Shown: in pieces, positions 12,862-25,016 of the stretch | Layout: each line of letters begins with the position of its first letter | Position numbering within the stretch: the first letter of the stretch is position 1 | NCBI GenBank assembly: GCA_032622095.1 | Contig: CP136068.1 | Location: 57,496,025-57,560,024 of the forward strand | From: Siphonodentalium dalli | Taxonomy: Eukaryota > Mollusca > Scaphopoda > Gadilida > Siphonodentaliidae | DNA: 64,000 nt | Direction: 5' to 3' | Position numbers and translations under genes: made by a program | The notes under the pieces: generated by a model | Database searches by the model: none | Told to the model about the DNA's origin: nothing | Seen by the model: the letters and a program-made list of their open reading frames with translations, nothing else

Positions 12862-13825
12862 ATAACAAAAAGAGAACATAACAAAATAGATCAACTACTG
12901 ACTATTTTTATTGCCCCCAAATTTGGCTAATTGATCATTATTGTTTAAACAATAGCCACATGTAAAAAATGTACAGCTTGCACAATATTTACAAACAATG
13001 GATATAGAATTTCGAGAATTTTATAATTTGATGTGAAATAAATGGTGAATATATGTTTGTGTCATTCTATATTATTGCTTTATCTCTGTTCATGGTTTGT
13101 TTGTGCTTGTCAAATTTTAGAACTCATCACCAATACTTCAATAAGCTGACTCAAGTAGAATATTGTTTGGCTGCAGGAGATTCCCACCAAGTGGCTGAAA
13201 TGTTAACAACACTTGTGCCTAGACATAACTAGCAATAATACCTTACTCAATAGTCTGGATTTCTTTAAATTTCACACTATCCGCTCAAAGTGTATACAAT
13301 AAATTACATGATATATATAAAGGCGTGTATCTAGAGGCAATATTGAACTACCACATGTGAAGAATATCATATAACTGTGTGATTACAAAACTTGTCATTA
13401 AACATTTGGAATTTAATATATAATAGATCAGATGGAATTGAGCCAGCAGTAATATTTGGTCTACTGCACTTGTGCTCTCTTACATACCTACATGGGGTAT
13501 GCCTGTAGGGCATGCACCAAGAATACTATGTGTGACACACTGAAGGCCAGCCAGTGAATAGTGGCACCTGCACAATGAACACTCACGACAAAAACTGGCC
13601 ATGTTAGAGACTAATAATCATACCATATTACACCCCAGGCAGGTCAGGCGACACTGCTGGTCTCTCCCACAAAAAAAACCAGGCAAGTGCTTCTGTCTCA
13701 TCATCAGGAGCTGAGACATTTCTAGTTCGAAATATACTGTCACAAGGCCATTAACCAACTTACATAATTTTTAAAATGGAAGGTTTTTATATTAAGATAT
13801 TAGATATTAGTTGTTTCATAGCTAT

Positions 13826-13918
13826 GTTCCATAGACACCATCATCGTAATGAGATCATCGTAATGAGATCATCATCGTAATGAGTTGTTCCATAGACACC
13901 ATCATCGTAAAGAGATCA
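13826..13918 (+). repeat. Short tandem repeat, CATCGTAATGAGAT
   Basis: Several copies of ATCATCGTAATGAG, with the longer unit TTCCATAGACACCATCATCG occurring twice. It lies just left of the composite at 13959. Confidence 0.8.
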
Positions 13919-13958
13919 GCCTGAAAAGTTAATTTTGATAAAAAATATTCAGAGATTA

Positions 13959-15220
13959 TAGTCCATGAGCTGGTAGGACCCCTCGTGCACCCCACCCCCC
14001 CCCCCCAATACTTAACTTCCTTGGTATTTTCATGTACCCTAATATCTACTGGTCAGGAAAAACGATGATAACAGCGAATATTTTGGGTCCTATTGTACCT
14101 ACTGGATCAAAGTTTAGTCTTACTCGGGTACCATTTTTTTTCTGATTATGATGGGGTGCGGGAAACTGATATCCCATATAAAGGGATGTCATTGTGACTG
14201 GATTTGAACAGGTGATGCATCATTTTGTAGGTGTTTGAATACACTGGTAGCAAAAAAAGATATGACTTTTTCATTGATGACTTCATCAGAGGTCAAAACA
14301 AGACAAGACGGCGTCCAACATGGCCGCCATTTTTAAGAGGAGGCACAATAAGTCAGTTTGATGCAAATTATTAAGAGAAAATCTTGTATTATAGTGAAGC
14401 TAAGACATAATGCTAACTATTTTTCACTAATATCTTCTAAATTAGTTTCTGATTTGGGAATTGGTTGAGAATTGCGACTGTATTTTATATATTTCATGTT
14501 AAGTAATCATTGGAGCAATGAAATATGCCTTTCCGATCACTCAAAAATTTGCTTTTACAGAACTTGGTATAAATTTCACCAAAAAATCACCATTTGGATT
14601 CTAGTCATACATATTTCAACAAGAAATGACGAGAAATGTGCTACCAGTATATAAGTCAGGCATTTCATTAGTTATGAATATTCCAACTCAATGGATCAAA
14701 AATTGTCACTTTAGCTCAAAATGGTCGCCAAAATGACAGCCAAATAATGGAAAATGGTAGATATTGCCCCAGCGTGCCCTACAATTGGTTACAAGTTGTC
14801 GATGAATAAAATTGACTAATATGCCTTCTATACATTGAATACTAACATTGATGATGTACGATAATTTTTTTCAAGTAAAATGGAACCATCTTCGGTAGCA
14901 AATGTGTTGTTTGTTTTTTTTATCTGTCTTAAATGTGTCAGACCGATGTGTTTTCGACCAAAAATTACTCAAGATAGCTTGAAAAATGACAACCAAATTT
15001 TGTAACAAGTTTAGTTTTCACATATATACTGAACATTATTCTCTGCTGTTCCGAAAAGGTAGCAAATTGTGACTCACTTGGTTATTAAACATGTTAAATG
15101 AGAAAATGAGAATAACTTTCAAACGGAACTGAGAGAGACCTTAATATGTGGCTACTCTGGCCCATTTGCATCAAAATTGGTCAACTTAATACAGGGTATA
15201 TGTCAAGATGGCAGCCAAGG
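13959..15220 (+). repeat. Left inverted arm of J
   Basis: About 1.25 kb, pairing with 23420-24654. It includes a poly-C run near 13988-14004 whose counterpart is a 20+ poly-G run at 24604-24624. It contains ACAAGACGGCGTCCAACATG and AATGGTCGCCAAAATGACAG. A third partial copy is at 63066-63640. Confidence 0.75.
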
Positions 15221-15221
15221 A

Positions 15222-15313
15222 CTATGTTCAATAGGTATACAGGGAGTTATTAAATGATCATGAATGATGTGAATAGGTATACAGTGAGAGACTATATGGT
15301 TATGGGTGAGGTG
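15222..15313 (-). repeat. 57-bp minisatellite, left part
   Basis: Units like AATAGGTATACAGTGAGAGA and CTATATGGTTATGGGTGAGG. They continue at 16445-16754 and 22738-23310 once the inserted K and T1 elements are set aside. Confidence 0.65.
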
Positions 15314-15321
15314 TCAATGAT

Positions 15322-16436
15322 GAATGCCGGCTGATACGGACCCTGGCTCTTATGGACCCTGGCTCATACGGACCCTGACTCATACGGACCTCCGGCTGAT
15401 ACGGACCCTGGATTATACGGACCCCCGGCTTATACGGACCTTGGCTCATACGGACCTCAATTAAAATACACAATTTTATTTTTTATGTTTTATGTTTATT
15501 TAAATAAATTTAAATTATGACAACATACATACAGAGATAACAAAAATATGATTATAACAAAAATGGAACAAAGTTACATCAGACGAACATTATTTAAACT
15601 GGGGCGGACAGCTTGGCGGCTTCTTTTAGTAGTTTGTAGCCAATAACCTCCTGACGATACCGAATGGTATCTCCACATGAAGCACAGTTAGACATTGTGG
15701 AATTATGCCAGTCAACAATAAATCAGTTGAATATATACCAGTTGTGTTTTTACTAACATGTTTTTATAGCAAATCAAACTCAGTGGATTCATCCTGATCA
15801 CCATTCACTGACCATTCATCCTAGCATGTCTGTTTATAAAACAATATAAAGGGATCACCTACGAGTGTTTATATAACGGACAATGAATCAGTTGAAACAA
15901 GATGTGTTTTTACTAACATGTTTTCGTAACAAATCAAACTCAGTGGATTCATCCTGATGACCATTCATCACCGCATGTCTGTTTATACAACAACATAAAG
16001 GGATCACACACGTGTTTATACAACGGCGAAGAGATTAATTAACACGATTCAATAAATGCTTTTTCAAGTCAGAACATCACATAAATTCTCAATTAATACA
16101 GATATATGTGTGAAAAGACAATCATAATTATATATTAAATTCATAAATATAAGTTTGAAAATCACCGAAAAAATCGGTTAAATTCATAAATATATGTTTG
16201 AAAATCACCAAAAAAATCACATAAATTCTCAATTAATACAGATACATGTGTGAAAAGACAATCATAATAATAAATTAAATTCATAAATATAAGTTTGCAA
16301 ATTGCATAATTTAATTGAGGTCCGTATGAGCCGGGGTCCGTATAAGCCAGGGTCCGTATCAGCCGGTGGTCCGTAAAAGCCAGGGTCCGTAAGAGCCAGG
16401 GTCCGTAAGAGCCAGGGTCCGTATAAGCCGCATACC
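15322..16436. mobile_element. 1.1-kb TIR element K with 8-bp TSD
   Basis: TCAATGAT occurs directly on both sides (15314-15321 and 16437-16444). The terminal inverted repeats are built from six to seven ~19-bp units of GGCTNATACGGACCCT: the left end reads GAATGCCGGCTGATACGGAC and the reversed right end reads GGTATGCGGCTTATACGGAC. The interior is AT-rich, with two tandem duplications (about 170 bp at 15670-16025 and about 135 bp at 16075-16305). An 8-bp duplication fits hAT-, P- or Merlin-like transposases. There is no coding capacity, so it is a non-autonomous (MITE-like) element. Confidence 0.8.
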
Positions 16437-16444
16437 TCAATGAT

Positions 16445-16754
16445 AAGGTGTATCTAGGTGTACAAGGGGTGGCTGTATTGCCATGTACAATATTAATAGG
16501 TATACAGGTATGAGCAAGGTGAATAGGTATACAGGGAGTGTGCATGGTTATGTGTGGGTGTACAGGTATACCTGATGTGGCTATATGGTCATTGGTGTGG
16601 AGTATGTGTATAGCAAGAGTACCTACATGGTCATCTATGTGTAGTTTATGTATATATGTAGTGACTGTATGGTCATGTGTAGGATGTACAGGTGTACCTT
16701 GTGTAGCTGAATTGCCACAGGTTGGTGCATATGTATATACAGCTATGCTCTCAG
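16445..16754 (-). repeat. 57-bp minisatellite, middle part
   Basis: Degenerate repeats of GGCTATATGGTCAT, GGTGTACAGGTATAC and related text. On the minus strand the 57-bp period keeps a frame open with a recurring DHIAT.GIPVHP-like peptide of about 19 residues. I regard the frame as a by-product of period and composition. Confidence 0.65.
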
Positions 16755-18414
16755 TAAGCGACCTGTTTAACGAGGTTATGGGCCGGTACGTTATAATACC
16801 GCGGTGATACCACCAAACTACCGCGGTTATCATTCTGTACCGCGACGGAGGGCGGTTGACCCGCGGTACTGGTATGGTATTTTTACCGTTGGTTACCGCA
16901 GGTCACCGCGTTATTGGTGTTCGTTACCGCCATACACCGCGTTATTTTATTCGTAACCGCGTTCAAATTACGGCTAGCGGCCCTCCACCGCGGAGAGAAC
17001 ACGACTGAAACAAGGCGTCACACAGTAGGTAAATGATTATGAATAACTTTTGTATTGAATGAATACCTGTAAGCGGCACGTAATTATGTATACGTAATGA
17101 ATATAAATGAATAATAATGCAATCGGATTACATATGAACATGTCGGTTTACATGTAACATATTACAAATGTACACGTACATCACGTTTAATCACGTCGGC
17201 GTTTTTTTTAACTCAGCTATAGTTGCTTACGGCGACTGGATTACGCAAAACACCGTGGAGTAATAGTTTTGTTGTTAGCATCTATCTAACATAACGTCAA
17301 ATGATTTATGCACCCGATTCCTATATCGGTTTCCACTAATGCAGAATTTTTTGTTTTGTTTGTGTTTCCGAAATCTAAATTTCTTATAAAATGGGAAAAG
17401 TAAATCCTCCATTTATCTGAATTTGGTCGAAACCAGCGGGGACGGTGCATTAGTAACACTGAGTCCGATTTTAGTCTTAGAGGCCAGGGCAGCGATCATT
17501 GCAGAAATATTCATATTCGTTCAAATCTATAGTTTTGTTCATATGCCAAACATAATCGGCGCGTAAATAGTATATTGTCGTCAAGACGTATGATTGTACG
17601 CATGCGTGAAATAGTAAAGCAATTTACAAACATTTGCGCCTGAAGATTTCTTGTCGGTGGGAATAAAATGTATAACTAAGAAAGCGTGGCACATGTCATG
17701 CAGCAAAGTAAAGTTGTTATCATCACCAATATGCGCGACAAAAGACACACGCAAAACACCAAACATTGAAAGACACAACGTTGTTTGATTTTGTTACGTG
17801 AACATTCATTGAGCTCACGAGTGCGTGTCGGGCGGCATCGTTTGATGTGAAATTGCAACTTTTGGCGAGGGCGTGCACTTGTAGTTCTCGGTGATTCGCA
17901 GTATAAATTATATCACATACCGGTATTCCTATCTAATCGTTATTCGGAAGAAAACATGCATGGTGTTGGAAAGTTGACCTCTAAATATGTTTGTTTGGTT
18001 ATATACAGAGGTTAACATTGTAACATAATTATTTCAAGTGATCGAATTTGGTGTGTTTTAGTCCTTGTTAGTTTATTCCCGATACGGTAGCAATAAAGAG
18101 CGTTTGTCTCATTTTTGTGCGACAAATATTTATAAATAGCTATTACGTGCACAACATTTAAAAGATATAATGAGACTTGTCTGTTTAAAGCCACGTGGCG
18201 GTTCGCACATAATATTATTCGCAATACAAAAATAGATCGATAAATATCTGAAATACCTTCTGCGAGCATTATGTAAGCCAAATGGACACATTGAAGTAAT
18301 GGAAATACAAGGGTCCAAAACACAAAACAGCCATTCGTGCGTCACATGTGTAGTTTTACTAATAGCACCAACAACAAAACAAATATTTATTTCACCCATT
18401 GAGGCCAGTTATAA

Positions 18415-21400
18415 CAAGACAGTCAATGACTGTGGGGTCGCTCACCAGACTGCAAAGACTGATAAGACTGGGACTCAGGAGACCACAACAGTCAGAACTT
18501 TTCATAATCACTTTAAAAGAAGTAGATATCTAAAGAGTTAAATCTAAAACAAAAAATTTGGAGTTATGTCCCTGGCCCCGCCCACATTTGACCCAGTGAC
18601 CTGATTCATACCAAATATGAACCCATATAGCCTGATGGTATTTGAGAAGAAGTCACTTTAAGAATACTATGGAGGGAAAGAGTTATGGCCCTGGCTTCGC
18701 AACTATTTCAAGTGAACTCATTTGAACAAATCTGAATGTGAGTCACCTAGGGAACATCCACACCAAATATGAAACCATTCGGTCTTATTGTTCTGAAGAT
18801 GTTTAAAAGAATTACTATGGTGGGAAAGAGTTATGGCCCTGGCTTCGCAACTATTTGACCCAGTGACCGCATTTGAACAAATCTGAATGAGAATCACCTA
18901 GGGAACATCCACACCAAATATGAACCCATTTGGTCTTATGGTTCCAGAGGAGAAGATGTTCAAATAATTGTTGTCGGACGGATGGACGGACAGACGATGG
19001 ACGGACGAGGAGTGACGACTATAGCTCCACCGGAGCACGTGTAGGGTGGCTGGTTGGTAATTAAATCTCTTATCTCCGCCCCTATTTGAACAAACGTGAA
19101 TCCCCATCTATGAGATCCATTCATTTGGTAATTTCAGACATTAGATTTTAAGAGTTGAACTGAACTGATTTTCCTAAAATGACCCCAAATCTGAAAAAAT
19201 CTAAACCCCAGTCACCGAAGGACCATCCATACCAAACATAATCTAAATAGTCCAGATGGTTCTGGAGAAGAAATTGTTTTAAGAATTACTATGGAAGGAA
19301 AGAGTTATGGCCCTGACTTCTCACCTATTTGACCTGATGAACTCATTTGAACAAATCTGAATGTGAGTCACCTGGGGGACATCCACACCTAAATATATAA
19401 ACCCATTTGGTCTTTAATATGTATCTGGAGAAGAAAACAATTGATGGACGGATAGAGACATAATGACAGATGGATGGATGGGAGAACAGTCTGACATAGA
19501 GACTGACAAATTCAATCCAATATACCCCCCCCCCAAGTTTTCTTTGCAAAATCAGGGTATAATGAGTTCAACTGGATACTGGTGGTTAAGAACATAATAT
19601 TCGAACAGACAAGCCTGAACAAATTGACTGACATTTGCAGAATGAGGTCCCCAAAGGGTGAATTTAATGACACAATCCTGCAATGTGGGCTAGCATCACC
19701 AAATTCACCCTCTGGGGACCTCATTCTGTGTAGGCCTCAACTGCTATGGGAGACATAGCATTAGATTGAAGTTCTCCAGTTAAAGTTGGTGATGTGCACC
19801 CATTGGGCACCTCAATTATGCATTTTATATTCACAAATTAGGGGATATAGAAACTAAACAGAAGGGCAAAAGTAAGTAAAAATGTCAATTTAAGTGCCTA
19901 TATACTTCCCAGAAGATGAGGCCTAAGCAGAATGAGGACCCTGGCTAGTGTATTTGGTGATGCTAGACTGCTGTGCAGGGTAGCATAACTAAATTCACCC
20001 TCTGGGGACCTCATTCTGCAAATGCCAGATAGAAGACAAATTTAATCCAATATATACCCCCCCCCCCCCCCCCCCCATTTTTCTTTGAATATTAGTCGTA
20101 TGATTTCATCTGGATAATTGGTGATTAAAACAATAATATGAAATGGCCAAACCTGAATTTAGTATGTCTGACATTTGCAGAATTAGGTCCCAAAAATGTG
20201 GATTTAATGACAATATTCTGTAAGGCAGGCTAGCATCACCAAATTCATCCTCAATCTGATTAGGCCTCAATGGCCAATAAAACCAAGGAACAGATTGAAG
20301 TCCTACAGTTGAAGTTGGTGATACACACCCATTGAGCACCTCAATTATGCATTTTATCTTCTGCAAATTAGGGGGACATTGAAACTGAACAGGTGGAAAA
20401 AAGTTACTAAATCAATGAAGTCCTACAGTTGAAGTTGGTGATACACACCCATTGAGCACCTCAATTATGCATTTTATCTTCTGCAAATTAGGGGGACATT
20501 GAAACTGAACAGGTGGAAAAAGTGACTAAATCAAACTGTCAATTTGATACTTAGGATACTTCCCAGAAGATGAGGACTAAGCAGAATTAGGTCCCTGGCG
20601 GGTGTATTTGGTGATGCTAGCATGCTGTATGGGGTAGCAACACTAAATTCACCACCTGGGGACCTCACTATGTAAATGTCAGACACACTATTTCCAGACT
20701 TGAAGAAATCAAAGCCATTCACAGTATCATTGAATGTCAGTCATCACCTAACATTGAATGGAAGCACCAGTTTGTTGTTAAATTGCTACAGATATGTTTA
20801 GATTAGAATAATACATGTCATCTGGCCAGTTTATATAATTAATGACCTGTACCTTTACAGATATATATGTCTTGTAATGACAGATGGTAAACTGGTCTGA
20901 AGCAAGCAGTATTCAGCAAGAGGATCGGGTGACCACACTATGATAAATTGGCTTTTTCAATAATACAGGCTTGAGTGTCCTCTTAAAAATTAATAGTGCA
21001 TAGCAAAGGGGTGTGAATTATAAAGGGCCATAACTCTGTTAAAATATATCGGATCAAACCCATATTTTAACTTGATCTGTATATAAGTGTCAAAAATTCA
21101 TATACCAAATTTGGTGTTGATCAGATGAAAAATGTTTGAGTAATCCTGTCTTGGATGAATTCTATATCAAAACAAGAGTGGAAGGGGTTAAATAAACAAT
21201 ACCAAAATCCATACAGATGAAGCACATGCTAAGAAAAATCTAGGTAAGGAATATGAGGCTGTGATGTGTCCTAAACAAAAATTAAAGGTAAAAATGCAAA
21301 AATTAAATTTTTTGTTTTTAAAGTTATGTCCCTGGCTCTGCCCCTATTTGACCCAGTGACCCCATTTGAACAAATCTGAACCCCAGTCACCCAAGGTATC

Positions 21401-21852
21401 TCTGTACCAAATATAAGCTAAATCGGCCAAATATTTTTTTAGAAGAAGTCATTGTAAGAATCACTATGAGTTATGGCCCTGGTTTCTCAACTAATTGACC
21501 GGGTGACCTCATTTGAATAAATCTAAACACCAGTCACCCAAGGACTCTCCATACCAAATATTAGCTAAATTGGCCCAATGGTTATGGACAAGAAGTTGTT
21601 GTAAGAATTACTATGGAGGAATAGAGTTATGGCCCTTGTTTCGCAACTATTTGACCCAGTGACCTCATTTGAACAAATCTGAATGAGAGTCACCTAGGGA
21701 ACATACACACCAAATATGAACCAATTCGGTATGATGGTTTAAGAGGAGAAGATGTTTTTAAAAAAGTTGACGGACAGACGGACGGCTCGACGGACGACGG
21801 ACGAGGAGTGATGACTATAGCTCCACCGGAGACTTTGTCTCAGGTGAGCTAA
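18415..21852 (+). mobile_element. Family B element B3, inside T1
   Basis: The 5' end is CAAGACAGTCAATGACTGTG, and the 3' end is the AGCTCCACC...GGTGAGCT hairpin plus AAAAA. It is nearly identical to B4 along most of its length. Differences are a ~120-bp tandem duplication near 20283-20524 present only here, a longer poly-C (about 20058-20077), and a ~400-bp segment missing near 20865. It contains a fragment of the DEF core (20995-21150) and snapback hairpins at 19636, 19926, 20176 and 20578. Confidence 0.85.
19636..20022. repeat. Unit bounded by two ~90-nt snapback hairpins
   Basis: Each end is itself a hairpin with arms CAGAATGAGGTCCCCAAAGG / CTCTGGGGACCTCATTCTG and a GCTAGCATCACC loop side. 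The interior flanks TAGGCCTCAACTGC and GATGAGGCCTAAGC are also inverted. The same unit recurs in every B copy (4650, 6411, 11506, 11797, 26246, 26536, 26776, 27058, 27538, 32783, 34895 and others). Confidence 0.7.
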
Positions 21853-22737
21853 AAAGACATGACGACATCTTAATTTAAGTGGCCCGTGCCATATATTAAC
21901 AAAGTCTGCCAGCTGCAGTATGACGTAATCAGTGACACGTGCTTTTGCGCAGAATGTGTTTTTTCCTGGATATACAGGAGTTCCACTTTGTGTCTTTTAT
22001 TGCTAAGACAATAATTCCCGTTATACAAACAAATGGTGTTTGTGATTTGCAGTTAATGAATGTCAATAAAGTTAATAACGATATTTATTCTGGGGACTAT
22101 TTAAATAGTGTCGTTATCATTCAATTTAGGGATCACGTACATCTGAACATTGATATAAACTGTAGATACGGGATTTATCGAGCTGTCTAAAATGGCCGAA
22201 ATCATTTGTTCCCTTCCCGATAACCAACACTGATTACAAATAGTGGCATTTATGGGAATTTTTGGCAATAAAACGAGACTAGAAATATTATTGTAAAATT
22301 TTAATATTCACATTAATTGAATAATGACTTTCTCAAAGTAACTTATACTTACCTTTACTTAATCTGGGCATATTTCCCGATACTCGGCTTTCATCTATTT
22401 CAATATTTTAATAATACACTTCACGGTACACAATCATGGACGGAGATCGTGAGAACGGCCGTCCTATTTTGGAAGATTGACGGTCAGCCATCAAATCCCG
22501 TCATTAACCTCGTTATAAAAATGCTACCGCGTAGCGGTAATGTCACCGCGTTTGTGCGGTGCATTACCACGTGCCACCGCGCTACCAGCATTCGTTACCG
22601 CTGGTAGTGCGGTGGTACCGTGAACGTCGCGGTGGTACCGCGGTACGCGCATGGTAGTGCAACCGCGAATAGGCGGTATGTCGCGGTATTGCACCGCGGT
22701 ATTAACGCATGTACACCTCGTTAAAACAGGTCGCTTA

Positions 22738-23310
22738 AATTGAGCAGTGCTGTATGTGTTGTCTGTATGATCATGGGTATATAGGGAGTGATTTTATGGT
22801 TATGGGTATTAAATGGGTATATGCGTGGTATATGCGTAGATGGAATGATTGTACGGTCATGATTGAAGGGTATATGCATACCTGGAGTATAGCTGGATGG
22901 TCATTGGTGGACGTCTGTATATGAGGAGCACCCTTGTGGTACTGGGTGGGATGGATATGTATATATGTCATGGATGTATGGCATTTGTTGGTAAAAAGGT
23001 ATACAGGGAGTAGCTCTACGATCATGGATAGGCTACACGTGTGAGTTCAAAGTGAGTAGCTAAATTGTCATGTGTGAGGTGTGCAAGTCTGAATGGTATG
23101 AGTTGCTGGGCGAGCGAGGTATTGATATATTTGGAATGGCTGTAAGGGTATACACAGGTGTGGTGGTATGATCATGGCTGAGGTGTATGTGTATACAGCG
23201 AGTGGCTATATGGTCATTTTTTTTGGTGGTGTTTATGTACCTATGGAGTGAATATATGGTCATGGTGGGTTGTACATGTATTCCTTGGGTGGCTATCACT
23301 TCCCACAATA
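22738..23310 (-). repeat. 57-bp minisatellite, right part
   Basis: Degenerate repeats such as GATCATGGGTATATAGGGAG and GGCTATATGGTCATTTT. They are in the same orientation as the middle part, which supports the view that T1 split one array. The minus strand carries two ORFs (82-84 codons) from the same periodicity. Confidence 0.65.
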
Positions 23311-23419
23311 ACTATGAATATGTCAATCGATAGAGAGGTCATGTCAGATAGTTCTCAATCTAGATGGTGTTTATGTACAATGGACTCGAATGGAGAAAAA
23401 GTTAAACGGTTTTCCTGAC

Positions 23420-24654
23420 ACTAATTGATAATTTTGATGCTAATCAGGCCAGAGTAGCCACATATTTTGGTCCATCTTAGTTCCATTTGAAAGTTTAGCC
23501 CATTTCATTTCAAAAGGCATAGCCAGAATCCCAAAAGAAGACTTCAGCAAAATTCTATACTGAAACCTATAAAATGAATTTGTCATGCTTCACATGGTAC
23601 TGAGATGACCAGAATAAAACATTTAGTTGTCAGTTGATGAAGTAAAATGTGCATCATCAATGTTAGTATTCAATGTATAGAAGGCATATTAGTCAATTTT
23701 ATTCACCAACCACAACTTGTAACCGATTGCAGGGCACGCTGGGGCAATATCTACCATTTTCCATTATTTAGCTGCCATTTTGGCAACCATTTTGAGCTAA
23801 AGCGACAATTTTTGATCCATTAAGTTGGAATATTCATAAATAATGGTAAGCCTGACTTACATTGCACAGTTCTGCTCATTTCTTGTTGAAATATGACTAG
23901 AATCCAAATGGTTATTGTTGGTGAAATTTATACCGCGTTCTGTAAAATCAAATTTTTGAGGGATCGGAAGGGGCTGGTACTAACAGAATGGCATATTTCA
24001 TTGCTCCAATGATCAGTTAACATAAAAAATATAAAATAAAGTCACAGTTCCAATTTTGCCAAAGAAAGGTAGCATTATGTCTTAGCTTCACAATAATATA
24101 TACATTTGTATACATTTGTCAAGCTTTTCTCTTAATAATTTGCATCAAACTGACTTATAGTGACTCGTCTTAAAATGGTGGCCATGTTGGATGCCATCTT
24201 GTCTCATGTGTACACAGCTACTTTGTTTTGTGTTAACATTGCTTAAATGTTGAGGGACATAATAAGGAATAAAATGAGTGTGGCGAAGTTAAGTCCTGTG
24301 CTCGGGGGTGCAGGGGTACCCTATCAGATCCGATCCAGACTATTATATTTGTGTTTTCATAGCCGTTTGGTGATCTTCTGACCTCTGGTGACATCATCGA
24401 TGAATTAGTCATATTTTTTTTTGCTACCAGTTGATAGAGTATCCAAATACCTACAAAATGATGCATCACAATGACATCCCTTATTAAGCTAAACTTTGAC
24501 CCAGTAGGTACAATAGGACCCAAAACATATGCTGTTAACACCATTTTTCCTGACAAGTACATATTAGGGTACATGAAAATACCAAAGAAGTTAAGTAGTT
24601 AGTGGGGGGGGGGGGGGGGGGGGGTGCACGAGGGATCCTACCAGCTCATGGACA
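23420..24654 (-). repeat. Right inverted arm of J
   Basis: Reverse complement of 13959-15220, including AATATGACTAGAATCCAAAT, ATTTCATTGCTCCAATGATC and CCTACCAGCTCATGGAC. A 113-codon minus-strand ORF (24233-24574) has no recognisable domain and is not kept open in the left arm, so I do not call it a gene. Confidence 0.75.
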
Positions 24655-25016
24655 ATTAGTTTTAATGCTGATTTCATCACGAAGGGATGTAAATAGATTT
24701 TATTTAAATGAGAGGCCGATCATGATCGGCAGATGTTATAAACCCATCCCTTAGCGATAGTAAATTACTCTGATCGGAATTATAAATGAGAGTTTTGATG
24801 TTGAATTATAGAGTATACTGTTAGGTACTATTATAGACAATGCACATACAACACAAATTACTGGAATTTATGTGTCACTCACATTTATATAAGAGAGTGC
24901 ACTGGAACAGGATCTGTAATGCTGAACCACCACAGCCTTGGGTTAAATGTGAAAAGGTGACCTGGACATGCAATACTTGATCAAGAGATTCCAATCTATA
25001 TATATACAAGACAGTC

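Larger units (their letters stand above)
16755..22737. mobile_element. 6-kb TIR element T1 with CCGCGG-rich ends
   Basis: Termini are TAAGCGACCTGTTTAACGAG on the left and, reversed, TAAGCGACCTGTTTTAACGA on the right. Subterminal regions (16790-17000 and 22505-22705) are packed with ACCGCGGT-like motifs, giving an abrupt GC-rich signature at both ends. The interior has no ORF above about 100 codons that looks coding, and a B element (18415-21852) is inserted in it. I see no clear target duplication in the minisatellite flanks. The superfamily is not recognised. Confidence 0.75.
13959..24654. mobile_element. 10.7-kb foldback composite J
   Basis: Long inverted arms (13959-15220 and 23420-24654) share text throughout. 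Examples on the left arm are GTCCATGAGCTGGTAGGA, TCGTGCACCCC, ACATGGCCGCCATTTT, TTGGAGCAATGAAATATGCC and GATGAATAAAATTGACTAAT; the reverse complements occur on the right arm. ATTA flanks both ends (13955-13958 and 24655-24658) and may be a 4-bp target duplication. Between the arms lie a minisatellite and inserted elements K and T1. No transposase was seen. The mobility class is not identified. Confidence 0.7.

Noticed and set aside
16162-16833. 223-codon minus-strand ORF
   Set aside because: It runs from the 57-bp minisatellite through the repeated end of element K; repeat periodicity explains it and no domain is visible.
16755-22737. PIF/Harbinger assignment from TAA/TTA at the ends
   Set aside because: TAA and TTA are inverted rather than direct repeats here, so they belong to the terminus and are not a target duplication.
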